Shown here: positions 7,612-16,605 of the stretch, piece by piece
Layout: every line of letters begins with the position of its first letter
Position numbering within the stretch: the stretch's first letter is position 1
Program-made: the position numbers and the translations under genes
Virus record (IMG/VR): IMGVR_UViG_3300047478_000221
Coordinates: 1 to 37,954 of that record
Reading direction: 5' to 3' (one strand)
Length of the DNA: 37,954 bases
Origin: a virus
Notes under the pieces: model-generated
What the model was told of the DNA's origin: nothing
Database searches by the model: none
The model's input: only the letters and a program-made list of their open reading frames with translations

Positions 7612-8490
7612 ATGGCGACTGTTTTATCAATTATCCAAGACTTAGCAGAAAAGTTCCCAAGTATTGGAATACCGACCTCTTTAGTTACTACAAATAATAG
7701 AACAGTTCGCCAATTCAAAGCACTTCTAAACGAAGAAGGTCAAAACTTATCAAAAGAATTTCTTTGGACTGAATTAAGAAAAGAGTACACTTTTGACCTA
7801 GTAGCTAGCCAAGAAGCTTATTCAATGCCATTAGATTTTTCAAGAATAGCTTTTGATACTTCTTGGGATAGAGACGGTAATAGAGAGATGATTGGGGGCT
7901 TAACCTCAAAAGAATGGCAGATAGAAAAATCAGCACTTGTTTCAACTGGTGTTTATAAAAGATTCACAATTAAAGGTTCTGCTGATACTCAGTTTTACAT
8001 TAGCCCAATCCCTTCATCTTCTGATGCTGGGAACACTATAGCCTTTGAATACTATACCAAATCATGGCTAAGACCTGCTAAATGGCTTACTAGCACAACT
8101 TATGTAGCAGGGGCATATACTTGGTACAATGGTAATTATTACACTACTACAAGCGGTGGAACTAGCGGAGCGACTGCCCCAACTCATACAACTGGATCTG
8201 CTTCAGACGGTGGTGTTACATGGGATTGCTTCTGTGACCCATATGAAAAGATTATGGCAGATACCGACGTCCCATTACTAGAATCAAGCTTAATTGGACT
8301 AGGTGTAATGTGGCGATTTATGAGAGTCATGGGCATTGGTAATTACCAAGATTACAGAGCTGAATATGACAAAATTTTGACAGAAAGAAAAACAGCTTTA
8401 TTGTCTCCAAGAACTATCAATTTAGCAGGAAAATCAAGATTTAAGTTTTTATCAGCTAATAACCTTCCAGATACGATAACAGGAGTGTAA
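7612..8490 (+). CDS. Head-tail connector / adaptor protein with a carbohydrate-binding-like insert
   Basis: This 292-residue protein stands where podoviruses encode the gp4-like head-tail adaptor ring that docks below the portal. The N-terminal half (LNEEGQNLSKEFLWTELRKEY, then YSMPLDFSRIAFDTSWDRDG) and the final helical part (GLGVMWRFMRVMG to the end) fit that family. Between about residues 157 and 207 sits a module with WLTSTTYVAG, YNGNYYTTTSGGTSG and APTHTTGSASDGGVTWDC. This Trp/Tyr/Gly/Thr pattern recurs in phage structural proteins and resembles carbohydrate-binding modules. The module is inserted within the adaptor rather than at an end, so it may be displayed on the outside of the neck. 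The stop overlaps the next start (TAATG). Confidence 0.72.
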   Translation: MATVLSIIQDLAEKFPSIGIPTSLVTTNNRTVRQFKALLNEEGQNLSKEFLWTELRKEYTFDLVASQEAYSMPLDFSRIAFDTSWDRDGNREMIGGLTSKEWQIEKSALVSTGVYKRFTIKGSADTQFYISPIPSSSDAGNTIAFEYYTKSWLRPAKWLTSTTYVAGAYTWYNGNYYTTTSGGTSGATAPTHTTGSASDGGVTWDCFCDPYEKIMADTDVPLLESSLIGLGVMWRFMRVMGIGNYQDYRAEYDKILTERKTALLSPRTINLAGKSRFKFLSANNLPDTITGV

Positions 8491-9314
8491 TGTACCAGTC
8501 ACCAGTAAATGCATATTTATGGAAACAAATACTAGAAAGCAGACAACCAGCTCAATCTAGTAAAGCAGGCGCTAATCCTATTGCTTCTGGTATTGGAAAG
8601 ATTGCAGGAACATATGCAGCTAAGAAAGGAGCTGGGTTATTAGGTTCTAAGGCAGCAGAAAGTGTTGCGACGAAAGGAGCACTAGAGGGGGGGAAGATGA
8701 CCCTTAGCGGAACTGTACCTTCTCAGGCTGGTGGACTTTTAGGTAACGCAGCAGGGATGGGAGCGTTACCTTTAGCAGCTATTGCAGGCTCGACTTTGCT
8801 TGGTGGAAAAGCTGCTTATGATATGCTTCAAGGTGAAAAACCTGACTTAGGCGGTAGGGTTATTCTAGGCATGGCGACAGGTGGATTATCTGAATTGCCA
8901 GGTCTTTTAGGCTTTGGTCGAAAAACAACCAGAGATATGGCTAGGGAAAATACTTCAGATTTATTATCAAAATACACAGATGACGCTAAATATCAAAATT
9001 ATATAAAAGGCATGAGAGAGCAGTTCAATTCTGCTCCAACAGACCCAACTAAGCCTTTCGGAGATACTAAAGGCAATAAATACGCTACTTGGGATGAGTA
9101 CAAAAACGCTGGACTAGATGCAGGAAATCTAACAGGCGTTTTAGGTAATTTAAACACCTTTGGGCAAGACTGGACTAATCTTGATTTTAACAAGCAAAAA
9201 GACATTACTCAAAAATTAATAGATGCAGACCTATATAATAGCTCAAAAGGTGAAGTTGTAATAACAGACCAAGATAGAGCAAAACAAATTTTAATGGAGG
9301 CTTTAGGCAAATAA
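8490..9314 (+). CDS. Gly/Ala-rich virion protein, possible internal protein
   Basis: This 274-residue protein begins at a TAATG overlap with the adaptor gene. Residues about 25-150 are rich in Gly, Ala and Leu, with stretches such as GLLGNAAGMGALPLAAIAG and GGRVILGMATGGLSELPG that could cross or perturb membranes. The C-terminal 120 residues are polar and charged. Glycine-zipper-like, membrane-active segments occur in podoviral ejection proteins, which are packed in the head and enter the host envelope. This role is inferred from composition and position. Confidence 0.5.
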   Translation: MYQSPVNAYLWKQILESRQPAQSSKAGANPIASGIGKIAGTYAAKKGAGLLGSKAAESVATKGALEGGKMTLSGTVPSQAGGLLGNAAGMGALPLAAIAGSTLLGGKAAYDMLQGEKPDLGGRVILGMATGGLSELPGLLGFGRKTTRDMARENTSDLLSKYTDDAKYQNYIKGMREQFNSAPTDPTKPFGDTKGNKYATWDEYKNAGLDAGNLTGVLGNLNTFGQDWTNLDFNKQKDITQKLIDADLYNSSKGEVVITDQDRAKQILMEALGK

Positions 9315-9315
9315 T

Positions 9316-9855
9316 ATGGCAATAGATAGATTACAAGCAAAATTACAGAATCAGAATTTAGACCCTAATAGACGTGCTAGGATTGAAAATCGCATGGCTT
9401 TTGAACAACGTGGGGGCGCTGGTATGCAAGCTAGTCAAAATAGACAAGCTCCACCTATGCAACCACAACAGCCTCAGCCAATGCAAAGACCTCAAGGTCA
9501 GATGCCTCAGCAAATGCCACAACAGTCTCCTTTTAACCCAATGTATCAACCTCAAGGGCAGATGCCACAAGGGGCTAGACCCAACTTTGCATCACAAGTA
9601 ACGCCAGAAATGGCTAATAGATTTGCTACTAATCAAAATCAAGGTCAAATGCGACCAATGCCTTATATGCCTCAAGGGCAAACATATCAAGGAGTAGAAC
9701 AGATTCAGAGATACTCACCTGAAGAATCTATAGCAATGAGACAGCAAATGCAAAACCGACCACAAGGAGGATATGAATATCAAAATCCTTTCCCTCAACA
9801 ATCACCTCAAATGATGCCATATAACTTTAAAGGAAATGGTAGCGGCTTACTATAA
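9316..9855 (+). CDS. Gln/Met/Pro-rich low-complexity protein
   Basis: This 179-residue protein starts with a charged helix (about residues 1-30). From about 36 on it is almost only Gln, Met and Pro with Arg, Asn and Gly, including repeats of the type PQGQMPQ. The repeats are visible in DNA as recurring CCTCAAGGTCAGATGCC-like words. It is probably disordered and a structural or chaperone-like partner of the neighbouring tail or internal proteins. No family was recognised. The stop codon overlaps the start of the next gene by one base (TAATG). Confidence 0.5.
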   Translation: MAIDRLQAKLQNQNLDPNRRARIENRMAFEQRGGAGMQASQNRQAPPMQPQQPQPMQRPQGQMPQQMPQQSPFNPMYQPQGQMPQGARPNFASQVTPEMANRFATNQNQGQMRPMPYMPQGQTYQGVEQIQRYSPEESIAMRQQMQNRPQGGYEYQNPFPQQSPQMMPYNFKGNGSGLL

Positions 9856-11372
9856 TGAGAGTATCAGAGGATCAAACAGCAGATAGTTACTCAGTACCAG
9901 CCCCGACAGGGGGATGGAATGCTAGAGATCCACTTGATTTAATGGCTCCAGATGATGCAGTAGAGTTAGTTAATGCTTTCCCTGATTCTAGTAAAGTTAC
10001 AACAAGGGATGGTTATTCTCTTTGGCAAGATGAGTCAGGGGCTATTGGTTTCTTAGCTGAATTTGTTAAAATAGATGGGACTAGGAAACTAATAGGTGGG
10101 GAAGGTGGTTATATCTACGATTATTCATCTTTTGGAGCACCAGCAGTATTAGGTGGAGCAGGAGCCTTTACTAATAATACTTGGCAAACAGCTAGCTATT
10201 TAAATCAAATAGTCTTTGTTAATGGCTCAGACCAGCCTCAAAAGTATGATGGCACAACTTTTGCAGCGTCTAATTACACTACTATTGCAGATGACTCGGT
10301 ACTTGTTAATGTATCAGTCTACAGAAATAGGCTTTATTTTATACAGAAAAACTCAACTAAAATTTGGTATGGAGGAACTACTTCTATCTCAGGGGCATTA
10401 ACAGAATTTGATATATCAGACATATTAAAAATGGGCGGTTCATTACTTTTTGCAGGTAGCTTATCCCATGACACAGGCAATGGATTGCAAGATGTTTTTA
10501 TTATAATATCAACAGAAGGTGAAGTAATAGCCTACACTGGAAGTTACCCAGGAGGCACAGATTGGCTACTAGTTGGAAGATATTTAATTCCTAGACCATT
10601 AGGAGGCTATAGGTGTGCATTTAACTTATTCTCAGACTTAGCGATTATAACAGAAAACGGAGTCTTTGAAGTATCTAAAGTAATAAGCCAAGATGCCACT
10701 GAAGGGGTCAATGCTATCTCAGATAAAGTTCAAAATGCTTTTTCTTTAGCATCTAAAAATTATAGAGATAATGATGGGTGGTGTGGTCTTTATTGCCCTA
10801 GAGAAAAATGGGTAATTTTTAATATTCCAGTCATAGAAGGCACTCAATCAGAGCAGTATGTAATGAATGCTATTTCGGGAGCTTGGTGCAAATTTACTGG
10901 AATGAATGCAACTTGCTGGTGTAATTTTGATGGAAAGCCATTCTTTGGTACTTCTGACGGTGGTATTTATAAAGCTAGCTCTGGGACAAATGATAATGGA
11001 GCAGCTATTCCAGTTACTATTAAGCAAGCCTTTAATTACTTTGACAATAGAGAGAATATTAAGCAGTTCTTACAATTAAAACCACTTATTTTAGCTTCTG
11101 GTGGTATAGAATTAGAGTTAGGTGTTGACGTAGATAATAGATCAGATGGAGAATATACCACAGTCACAGCAGTAGAAGTAGCTGGTGGAGACTGGGATAC
11201 TTCAGATTGGGATACCTCAGATTGGGCAGGATCTGACATCGACATATCAACTTGGGAGACTATCTACGGTCTTGGAAGAAGCGGAAGCATTAAAATAAGA
11301 GCTTCATTGCTTAATGTTAATTTTAGCTTAACAGCAAGTCATATAAGTTATAGATTAGGGGGAATTATTTAA
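9855..11372 (+). CDS. Tail tube / stabilisation-type structural protein
   Basis: This 505-residue protein opens with APTGGWNARDPLDLMAPDDA, then VELVNAFPDSSKVTTRDGYS. That opening is typical of podoviral tail accessory proteins (P22 gp10-like tail hub or T7 gp12-like nozzle roles). The rest is beta-rich with repeated Asn/Gly/Tyr/Trp turns, consistent with a propeller or barrel. Near residues 436-447 an Asp-Thr-Ser-Asp-Trp unit is duplicated in tandem (WDTSDWDTSDWAGSD). It begins and ends in TAATG overlaps, so it is translationally coupled to both neighbours. Confidence 0.68.
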   Translation: MRVSEDQTADSYSVPAPTGGWNARDPLDLMAPDDAVELVNAFPDSSKVTTRDGYSLWQDESGAIGFLAEFVKIDGTRKLIGGEGGYIYDYSSFGAPAVLGGAGAFTNNTWQTASYLNQIVFVNGSDQPQKYDGTTFAASNYTTIADDSVLVNVSVYRNRLYFIQKNSTKIWYGGTTSISGALTEFDISDILKMGGSLLFAGSLSHDTGNGLQDVFIIISTEGEVIAYTGSYPGGTDWLLVGRYLIPRPLGGYRCAFNLFSDLAIITENGVFEVSKVISQDATEGVNAISDKVQNAFSLASKNYRDNDGWCGLYCPREKWVIFNIPVIEGTQSEQYVMNAISGAWCKFTGMNATCWCNFDGKPFFGTSDGGIYKASSGTNDNGAAIPVTIKQAFNYFDNRENIKQFLQLKPLILASGGIELELGVDVDNRSDGEYTTVTAVEVAGGDWDTSDWDTSDWAGSDIDISTWETIYGLGRSGSIKIRASLLNVNFSLTASHISYRLGGII

Positions 11373-12550
11373 TGGCATATTCTAAAACGCCAAAATTGCA
11401 AGCTAAGTTCAAAGCTGCAACTGATCCAGTTAAAAAAGAGAATCTTGCTCAAAAAATCATAGCAAAAGGCGGTCGTCCTCCTCGTGGTTATGGTCAAGGC
11501 TTAACTGGCGGTAGTCAAGGTGCTGGGTTAACTGGAGCTCCTAATTATAGTAAAATGGATTTAAGCACAGCAGGGGGAATGCTTTCTGCTCAACAACAAG
11601 CAGATGCTTATACTCAACAACAAAACCTATATGGTGGTAGAGTAAATGAGCAAGACGTTTATGGAAATACTCAAGATTACTCTTATGACCCTGCAACTGG
11701 TAGATGGTCATCTAAGCAAAGTCTTGGAGCTTCTGAACAAGCCAAGCAAACTGCTATTAACCAAAGAGATACTGGCTTATACGGACTTCAAAGCCAGATG
11801 TTTGGCAATATTTCAAATCAATTAAGCCAACCTTTAAGTTTTAATGGATTACCTTCCTTATCTCAAGATTACTCTCAAGATAGACAAAGAGTGGAATCGT
11901 CTATATACGACAAATTTCAACGCAGAATGAACGACCAGTTTGGGCAAGAGAAAGAGCAAGCTAAACAAGCTTTAGCTGATAGAGGTATTCCTATGGGCTC
12001 TGAACGCTACAATAGAGAAATGCAACAAATAGACCAAAGACAGAACGATGCAAGGTTAGATGCTCAGTCTCAAGCAGTTCAAATGGGTGGTCAAGAACAG
12101 CAAAATCTATTCAATATGGGATTATCTGGCAGACAGCAAGGTATTAACGAAACTATGATGCAACGTCAGACTCCATTAAATGAGTATGGGGCACTTCAAG
12201 GCTATCAAAGCGGTGTTAATACTGGTCAATTTAACCCAATGTATCAATCAACTATGCAATCTCCTAACGTAACAGGAGCACAGCAAGTACAACAACAAGG
12301 TCAATTAACTCGTGAGCAAATGGCTAATCAGTTACAACAAGCAAGGATTGGAGCAAGTACAGCAGGAACGGCAGCAGGGATTGGAGCAAGTAGTGCTATC
12401 CAACAATTACAACTTCAAAGACAATATGATTTAGAAGATCAACAAAAATTACTAGCTATGCAACCAAGCTCTTCTGACCAATGGAAGAATATAGGAGGTC
12501 AACTACTTGGAGGAGTCGCTCAAGGAGCAGCTACACAACTTTTTAAATAG
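11372..12550 (+). CDS. Gln-rich internal / ejection-type protein
   Basis: This 392-residue protein has an N-terminal basic segment (about 1-35) followed by Gly- and Gln-rich sequence. A helical middle follows (QDRQRVESSIYDKFQRRMNDQ region) with a long Gln/Arg/Met-rich stretch. Its C-terminal part resembles long helical podoviral internal proteins. A GQLLGGVAQGAATQLF end could be amphipathic. It lies first in a run of three proteins (392, 428 and 516 residues) that match in number and position the ejection proteins released into the host envelope. Function is inferred. Confidence 0.55.
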   Translation: MAYSKTPKLQAKFKAATDPVKKENLAQKIIAKGGRPPRGYGQGLTGGSQGAGLTGAPNYSKMDLSTAGGMLSAQQQADAYTQQQNLYGGRVNEQDVYGNTQDYSYDPATGRWSSKQSLGASEQAKQTAINQRDTGLYGLQSQMFGNISNQLSQPLSFNGLPSLSQDYSQDRQRVESSIYDKFQRRMNDQFGQEKEQAKQALADRGIPMGSERYNREMQQIDQRQNDARLDAQSQAVQMGGQEQQNLFNMGLSGRQQGINETMMQRQTPLNEYGALQGYQSGVNTGQFNPMYQSTMQSPNVTGAQQVQQQGQLTREQMANQLQQARIGASTAGTAAGIGASSAIQQLQLQRQYDLEDQQKLLAMQPSSSDQWKNIGGQLLGGVAQGAATQLFK

Positions 12551-12556
12551 AGGATT

Positions 12557-13843
12557 ATGGGCGATTTATCAGATTTATTTAAAGAAGCCGTAGCATCGGA
12601 AATTGAACAGCAGAAATCTACTGATTGGAAGTCTATTCTTGCTCAATCACTAGCAGATACATCTAAAAACTATAGCCAAGAATTTGCAGAAGGACAAAGA
12701 ACTCAAGGTGATTGGGGTTCAAGACTTGCTTTGTCAATATTGGGCGGAGCTGGTAGAGGGTTTGCAGCTAGGCAAAGTCAAAATATATCTGAAGATGTTA
12801 ATAATAAATTCTTATCTGGAATTGACCAATACGAGTCAGGAAAGGCTAAGAGTTTAGCTTCTGCATTAAGTGGACTAGGGTTAGAGTCAGCAGCAAGTGG
12901 AGTAGGTGCTTTTGACACTCAAAGAAGATTAGAGAGATTACAAAAAGAGCAAGATTTAAAGATGGGCAATCAGCTAGAGATAGATCAATATGGGGCTATG
13001 ACACCATTAGCTTTAGATAGGTTTAAGCAACAACAAGCTATCACCTTTGAACAAGAAAAAGCACTCCAGGGTATCAGGAACCAAGGGGCTATAGATCTCT
13101 ATAATCAAAAACAGAAAGCTGGAGGTGGTGGCATTCTTAACTCAGAGCAACAAAAAACAGTTCAGGACTATAGACAGGCAATTTTAAACGATCCTAGTAA
13201 AGATAAAGTTAGTAAGCAAATGGCTCTAGCTCAGAGTATGAAGATGGAGATGCCAAAAATTAGCGACAACGCAGCCCTTCTTTCTGCTCAAGCTCTAATG
13301 AGGACTGATTCGCTAAAGAAATCTGGGATTGGGGAGTACGGACTAAAGATAGAAGAGGTAGTCCCTGTTGGATCTAGGAAAGACGCTTTTAAAGAACTTG
13401 GCTTTTTAAATAAGCAAAAATATACAATGTCTACTATTGATGATGTTTTTAATAAAATAGCAGGAGTATCTACTCTAGGAACTCTACAGCCTTATTCTGA
13501 AGATAGCGCAACCTTTGCTGCAAATAAATCCTCTCTAGAAACTAATGTAATGGAACCTTGGAAAGGGGTAATGTCAAAAGATGACAGAAAATCAGTTGAA
13601 GGATTGTTCCCAGATAGATTTGATAGCAAAGAAAGACTTATAATTAAGAGAGATGCTATGAAACAAGCACTTCGTAATATAGCACAAAACGCAGCTCCTA
13701 CTTTAAGTGCTTATGGAATCTACCATCCTCAAATGATAGGAGACGAGGGGGTCTCTGCCGATCAAGAAGTAAATCAAGTTACTAAAAATGTAAATGGAGT
13801 TACATATAAAAAAGTAGCTGGTGGATGGGAGGCGATAGAATAA
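12557..13843 (+). CDS. Putative ejection / internal virion protein
   Basis: This 428-residue protein has a GAGG ribosome site six bases after the previous stop. It is helical and polar, with a Gly/Ala patch (SILGGAGRGFAARQSQN, about 57-73) and a coiled-coil-like part around FDTQRRLERLQKEQDLKMGN (about 117-136). No enzyme motif is visible. It lies second of three large unknown proteins downstream of the tail hub, the usual place of podoviral ejection proteins. Its stop overlaps the next start. Confidence 0.55.
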   Translation: MGDLSDLFKEAVASEIEQQKSTDWKSILAQSLADTSKNYSQEFAEGQRTQGDWGSRLALSILGGAGRGFAARQSQNISEDVNNKFLSGIDQYESGKAKSLASALSGLGLESAASGVGAFDTQRRLERLQKEQDLKMGNQLEIDQYGAMTPLALDRFKQQQAITFEQEKALQGIRNQGAIDLYNQKQKAGGGGILNSEQQKTVQDYRQAILNDPSKDKVSKQMALAQSMKMEMPKISDNAALLSAQALMRTDSLKKSGIGEYGLKIEEVVPVGSRKDAFKELGFLNKQKYTMSTIDDVFNKIAGVSTLGTLQPYSEDSATFAANKSSLETNVMEPWKGVMSKDDRKSVEGLFPDRFDSKERLIIKRDAMKQALRNIAQNAAPTLSAYGIYHPQMIGDEGVSADQEVNQVTKNVNGVTYKKVAGGWEAIE

Positions 13844-15393
13844 TGGCTCCAAGGTTTATCTCAGACGAAGAAATGGTAGGATTAGAGACTCCTTCAAGTA
13901 ATTTCATCTCTGATGATGAGATGAACTCATTGCTCAATGATGATGGTATGTCTTGGAGTCCTGAGCAACAATCTCAATTTGAGGCTTCGCAAGGGCAACC
14001 TCCTGATAGTTGGAATCAAGTAGATACTGGGGCAATCGAAGCAAATAAACAAGCTAAAAAACAAGAAGCGTTAAAGCAGTTAGTTTCTAGTCTTTCAGGA
14101 GCTGCCGAAGGTGCTTTAATGGGCTATGGAGATGAGGCTATAGCTAGTGGTAACGCTCTACTGGGTGGTAATTATCAAGATACTATGGATCTTCAAGCTC
14201 AATTAGCTAAAGAATATTCGGGTACTAATACAGCAGCAGATTTATACGCAAGTCTTCTAAACCCAGTAAATGCCTTATCTAAAGGCAAATCTGCATTAGG
14301 TACTATTAGCAAAATGGCAGGGATGGGAGCAGTAGAAGGCTTTGGACGTGCTGAAGAGGACAGAGGACAAGGAGCTTTATTAGGGGCAGGGATAAATACA
14401 GCTCTTGGTGCAGCAGGAGAACTTACTAAAAAAGTAGCTTCTTATGCTATGCCAACAAAGCTTTCTGCCTTAGGAGTTACTCCATCAGATTATAAGAAAG
14501 CCGCAAAATCAGTAGGTAGAGGTAAAGAGAATCCTTTAATTACTGCATTTAGAGATTTAGATGACAAAGGTGAATTTAATTATATTCCACTTACTTCTAA
14601 GCAAGGAACATTAGATCCTCTTAAATTACAAGAAAGATTTCCTGAAAAAGTAGGGCAATTATCTGGGAAGCTAGAAGCAGTATTAGAAGATGCTGATAAA
14701 GTTAGTAGTTCAGTGCTCCCAAGTTTCTCAAAATCAAAAGCGTTACTAGATCAAGTAGATACTAAAGAGAACTTTGACATAGTAAAATCTACAGTAAAAG
14801 GAAACATTGAGCATCTGACGATTCCTAGAGCTGGAACTTCTAAAGCAATTTTAGATGGAACACTAAAATCAATACAACAAGCAAAGAAAGCTTATGGAAA
14901 GATGGGGTTCGGTTCCCCTTTTGAGCCTTTAGAGACTACAGCGAAAAGAGGTGTTTATAGAGAGTTATCTTCAGACATGAAGGATGCTATAGAATCTCAG
15001 GTGAATCACTTAGTAGATAAGGGAAAGATCCCAGCATCTTTAAAAGATTCAGTAGTTAAGTTAAACCAAGAAATGTCTAGTTATTTAAAGTTTAGCGATA
15101 TTATTGCAAAAAATGCATCTAAGGCTAACTCTTCTGACCTAGTTTCAGCACTATCTAAAGTTGCTAAAATAGGTGGTGGAGTAGCTGCTCCAATGACAGT
15201 AGGTTATTTAACTGGATGGGATCCAGAGAAGATGCTTGGGGTTGGAGCTGGCGTTCAAGCTTTAATTAATCCTAGAGGAAGATATTTATTAGGTCAAACT
15301 TTATCAGGATTAGGTAAGGCAGAAGGGGCGATACCAAAAGAAAAACTAGCTAAAGCCTTAATGTCGATAATAGATACTAAGGGAGGTTTATAA
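13843..15393 (+). CDS. Putative ejection / internal virion protein
   Basis: The start at 13843 (TAATG overlap, with GGGAGG upstream) gives 516 residues; an upstream ATG at 13825 would add six. Two N-terminal repeats of the form FISDEEM/FISDDEM are visible at about residues 4-10 and 21-27, followed by a Gln-rich helix. The middle has Gly/Ala-rich segments (SLSGAAEGALMGYGDEA, LLGAGINTALGAAGEL) that could interact with membranes. The C-terminus again carries GGGVAAPMTVGYLTGW-type sequence. FISDEEM-like repeats are common in proteins of podoviral tail and ejection regions. Confidence 0.58.
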   Translation: MAPRFISDEEMVGLETPSSNFISDDEMNSLLNDDGMSWSPEQQSQFEASQGQPPDSWNQVDTGAIEANKQAKKQEALKQLVSSLSGAAEGALMGYGDEAIASGNALLGGNYQDTMDLQAQLAKEYSGTNTAADLYASLLNPVNALSKGKSALGTISKMAGMGAVEGFGRAEEDRGQGALLGAGINTALGAAGELTKKVASYAMPTKLSALGVTPSDYKKAAKSVGRGKENPLITAFRDLDDKGEFNYIPLTSKQGTLDPLKLQERFPEKVGQLSGKLEAVLEDADKVSSSVLPSFSKSKALLDQVDTKENFDIVKSTVKGNIEHLTIPRAGTSKAILDGTLKSIQQAKKAYGKMGFGSPFEPLETTAKRGVYRELSSDMKDAIESQVNHLVDKGKIPASLKDSVVKLNQEMSSYLKFSDIIAKNASKANSSDLVSALSKVAKIGGGVAAPMTVGYLTGWDPEKMLGVGAGVQALINPRGRYLLGQTLSGLGKAEGAIPKEKLAKALMSIIDTKGGL

Positions 15394-16295
15394 TGGCAAC
15401 TTTTTGGAATGGAAGCGGTAGTGTAGTAAGAACAGATGGAACTAGAACAGGTTCAGGGGTATGGGCTGCTGCGAAGGCTGCAAGTGTTAAAATATTATCA
15501 TCAGCACATGATACTCATGATCAAGGGCTAGCAGACTCTATTCAAGCTTGTATAGCTAAAAATGGAGAAAATACAGCAACTAATAACCTTCCAATGGGGA
15601 CTTATAGACATACTGGCGTTGGCAATGCTACAGCAAGAAATCATTATGCAGCAGCAGGTCAAGTACAAGACCAAGGATTAACATATTGTGGCACTTCTGG
15701 AGGTTCTGCGAATGCTCAAACAGTAACGTTTACGCCCGCTGTTACAGCTTATACAACAGGAATGCAAGGCTCTTTTATAGCAGGATATACAAATACTTCA
15801 ACAGCTACCTTAAACGCTAATGGACTTGGAGTTAAGACCATTAAAACCTTAACTGGGAAGGCTTTAAAAGGTGGAGAAATAACAGCAGGTTTATATTATG
15901 AGTTTATTTACGATGGGACAGACATAATATTAACAAGCTATAAAAATAGCCCTCTTTTATCATGGACTCCAACTTTAGGAGTATCCTCTGGAACGTATAC
16001 CTCTACAACAATTACCAATGCAAAGTATCAAATATTTGATGGATATTATGATTACTATGTAGCATTTAGTGGTACTACAAGCACGACTCCAAATAACATA
16101 ACTTTTACACTTCCAATAGCCCCTAGTGCGTTTACGCCAAATGGATTTCCTTGTACACTTGGAGACGGTGGAGGCTATGCAAACGGAGTAGTAGAAACTT
16201 CTGGGACAACTGCAACATGTAAAAGAGTTGATGGAGCTAATTTTAGTGCTGGAACTGGTAGGGGAGCAACAGTTAATGGAAGAATATATTTTTAA
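15393..16295 (+). CDS. Tail fibre / appendage protein
   Basis: This 300-residue protein starts at a TAATG overlap. The first 100 residues (NGSGSVVRTDGTRTGSGVWAA, then a helical AHDTHDQGLADSIQACIAKNGE) resemble the virion-anchoring part of podoviral tail fibres. The centre has a Thr/Gly/Asn-rich beta pattern (FIAGYTNTSTATLNANGLG) that is often seen in fibre shafts. The last 100 residues form a separate beta-rich tip domain that could bind the receptor. The pairing with another fibre-like gene at 16605 suggests a branched or composite appendage. Confidence 0.72.
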   Translation: MATFWNGSGSVVRTDGTRTGSGVWAAAKAASVKILSSAHDTHDQGLADSIQACIAKNGENTATNNLPMGTYRHTGVGNATARNHYAAAGQVQDQGLTYCGTSGGSANAQTVTFTPAVTAYTTGMQGSFIAGYTNTSTATLNANGLGVKTIKTLTGKALKGGEITAGLYYEFIYDGTDIILTSYKNSPLLSWTPTLGVSSGTYTSTTITNAKYQIFDGYYDYYVAFSGTTSTTPNNITFTLPIAPSAFTPNGFPCTLGDGGGYANGVVETSGTTATCKRVDGANFSAGTGRGATVNGRIYF

Positions 16296-16308
16296 TTAGG
16301 AGATTTTT

Positions 16309-16605
16309 ATGAGTTCAATAGCCAATTTTGTAACAGCAACAGAGTATAATAGTGCAGGATTAACTACTTCCTTTGCGACAGTAGCTACTCTAACCAATCC
16401 TCTCGTTGTTCTTATTATTCAGAACGATAGCACAGTCGCTGCGATGATGTCTTTTAATCTTAGTGGAGTAACTAACTTAGTAGTTCCAGCAGGTGATAGG
16501 ATTGTTCTTGATTTAAGACCAAGCGAGAAGTTTGTCAATGGAGCAATCCAGATTAAATCAACTGGTGCTGGAGTGGGAACTATTTATATTTCAGGAGTAT
16601 ACTAA
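16309..16605 (+). CDS. Small beta-rich protein between two fibre genes
   Basis: This 98-residue protein has a clear AGGAG ribosome site. The predicted strands (LVVLIIQNDSTVAAMMSFNL, GDRIVLDLRPSEKF, GAIQIKSTGAGVGTIYISG) suggest a compact beta sandwich of the type found in fibre adaptors or assembly helpers. No signal peptide or catalytic residues are visible. Position between two fibre genes suggests an appendage linker. The stop overlaps the next start. Confidence 0.55.
   Translation: MSSIANFVTATEYNSAGLTTSFATVATLTNPLVVLIIQNDSTVAAMMSFNLSGVTNLVVPAGDRIVLDLRPSEKFVNGAIQIKSTGAGVGTIYISGVY

Noticed and set aside
9358-9601. Overlapping ORFs on both strands within the Gln/Met/Pro-rich gene
   Set aside because: Result of repetitive sense codons; no independent start or motif.
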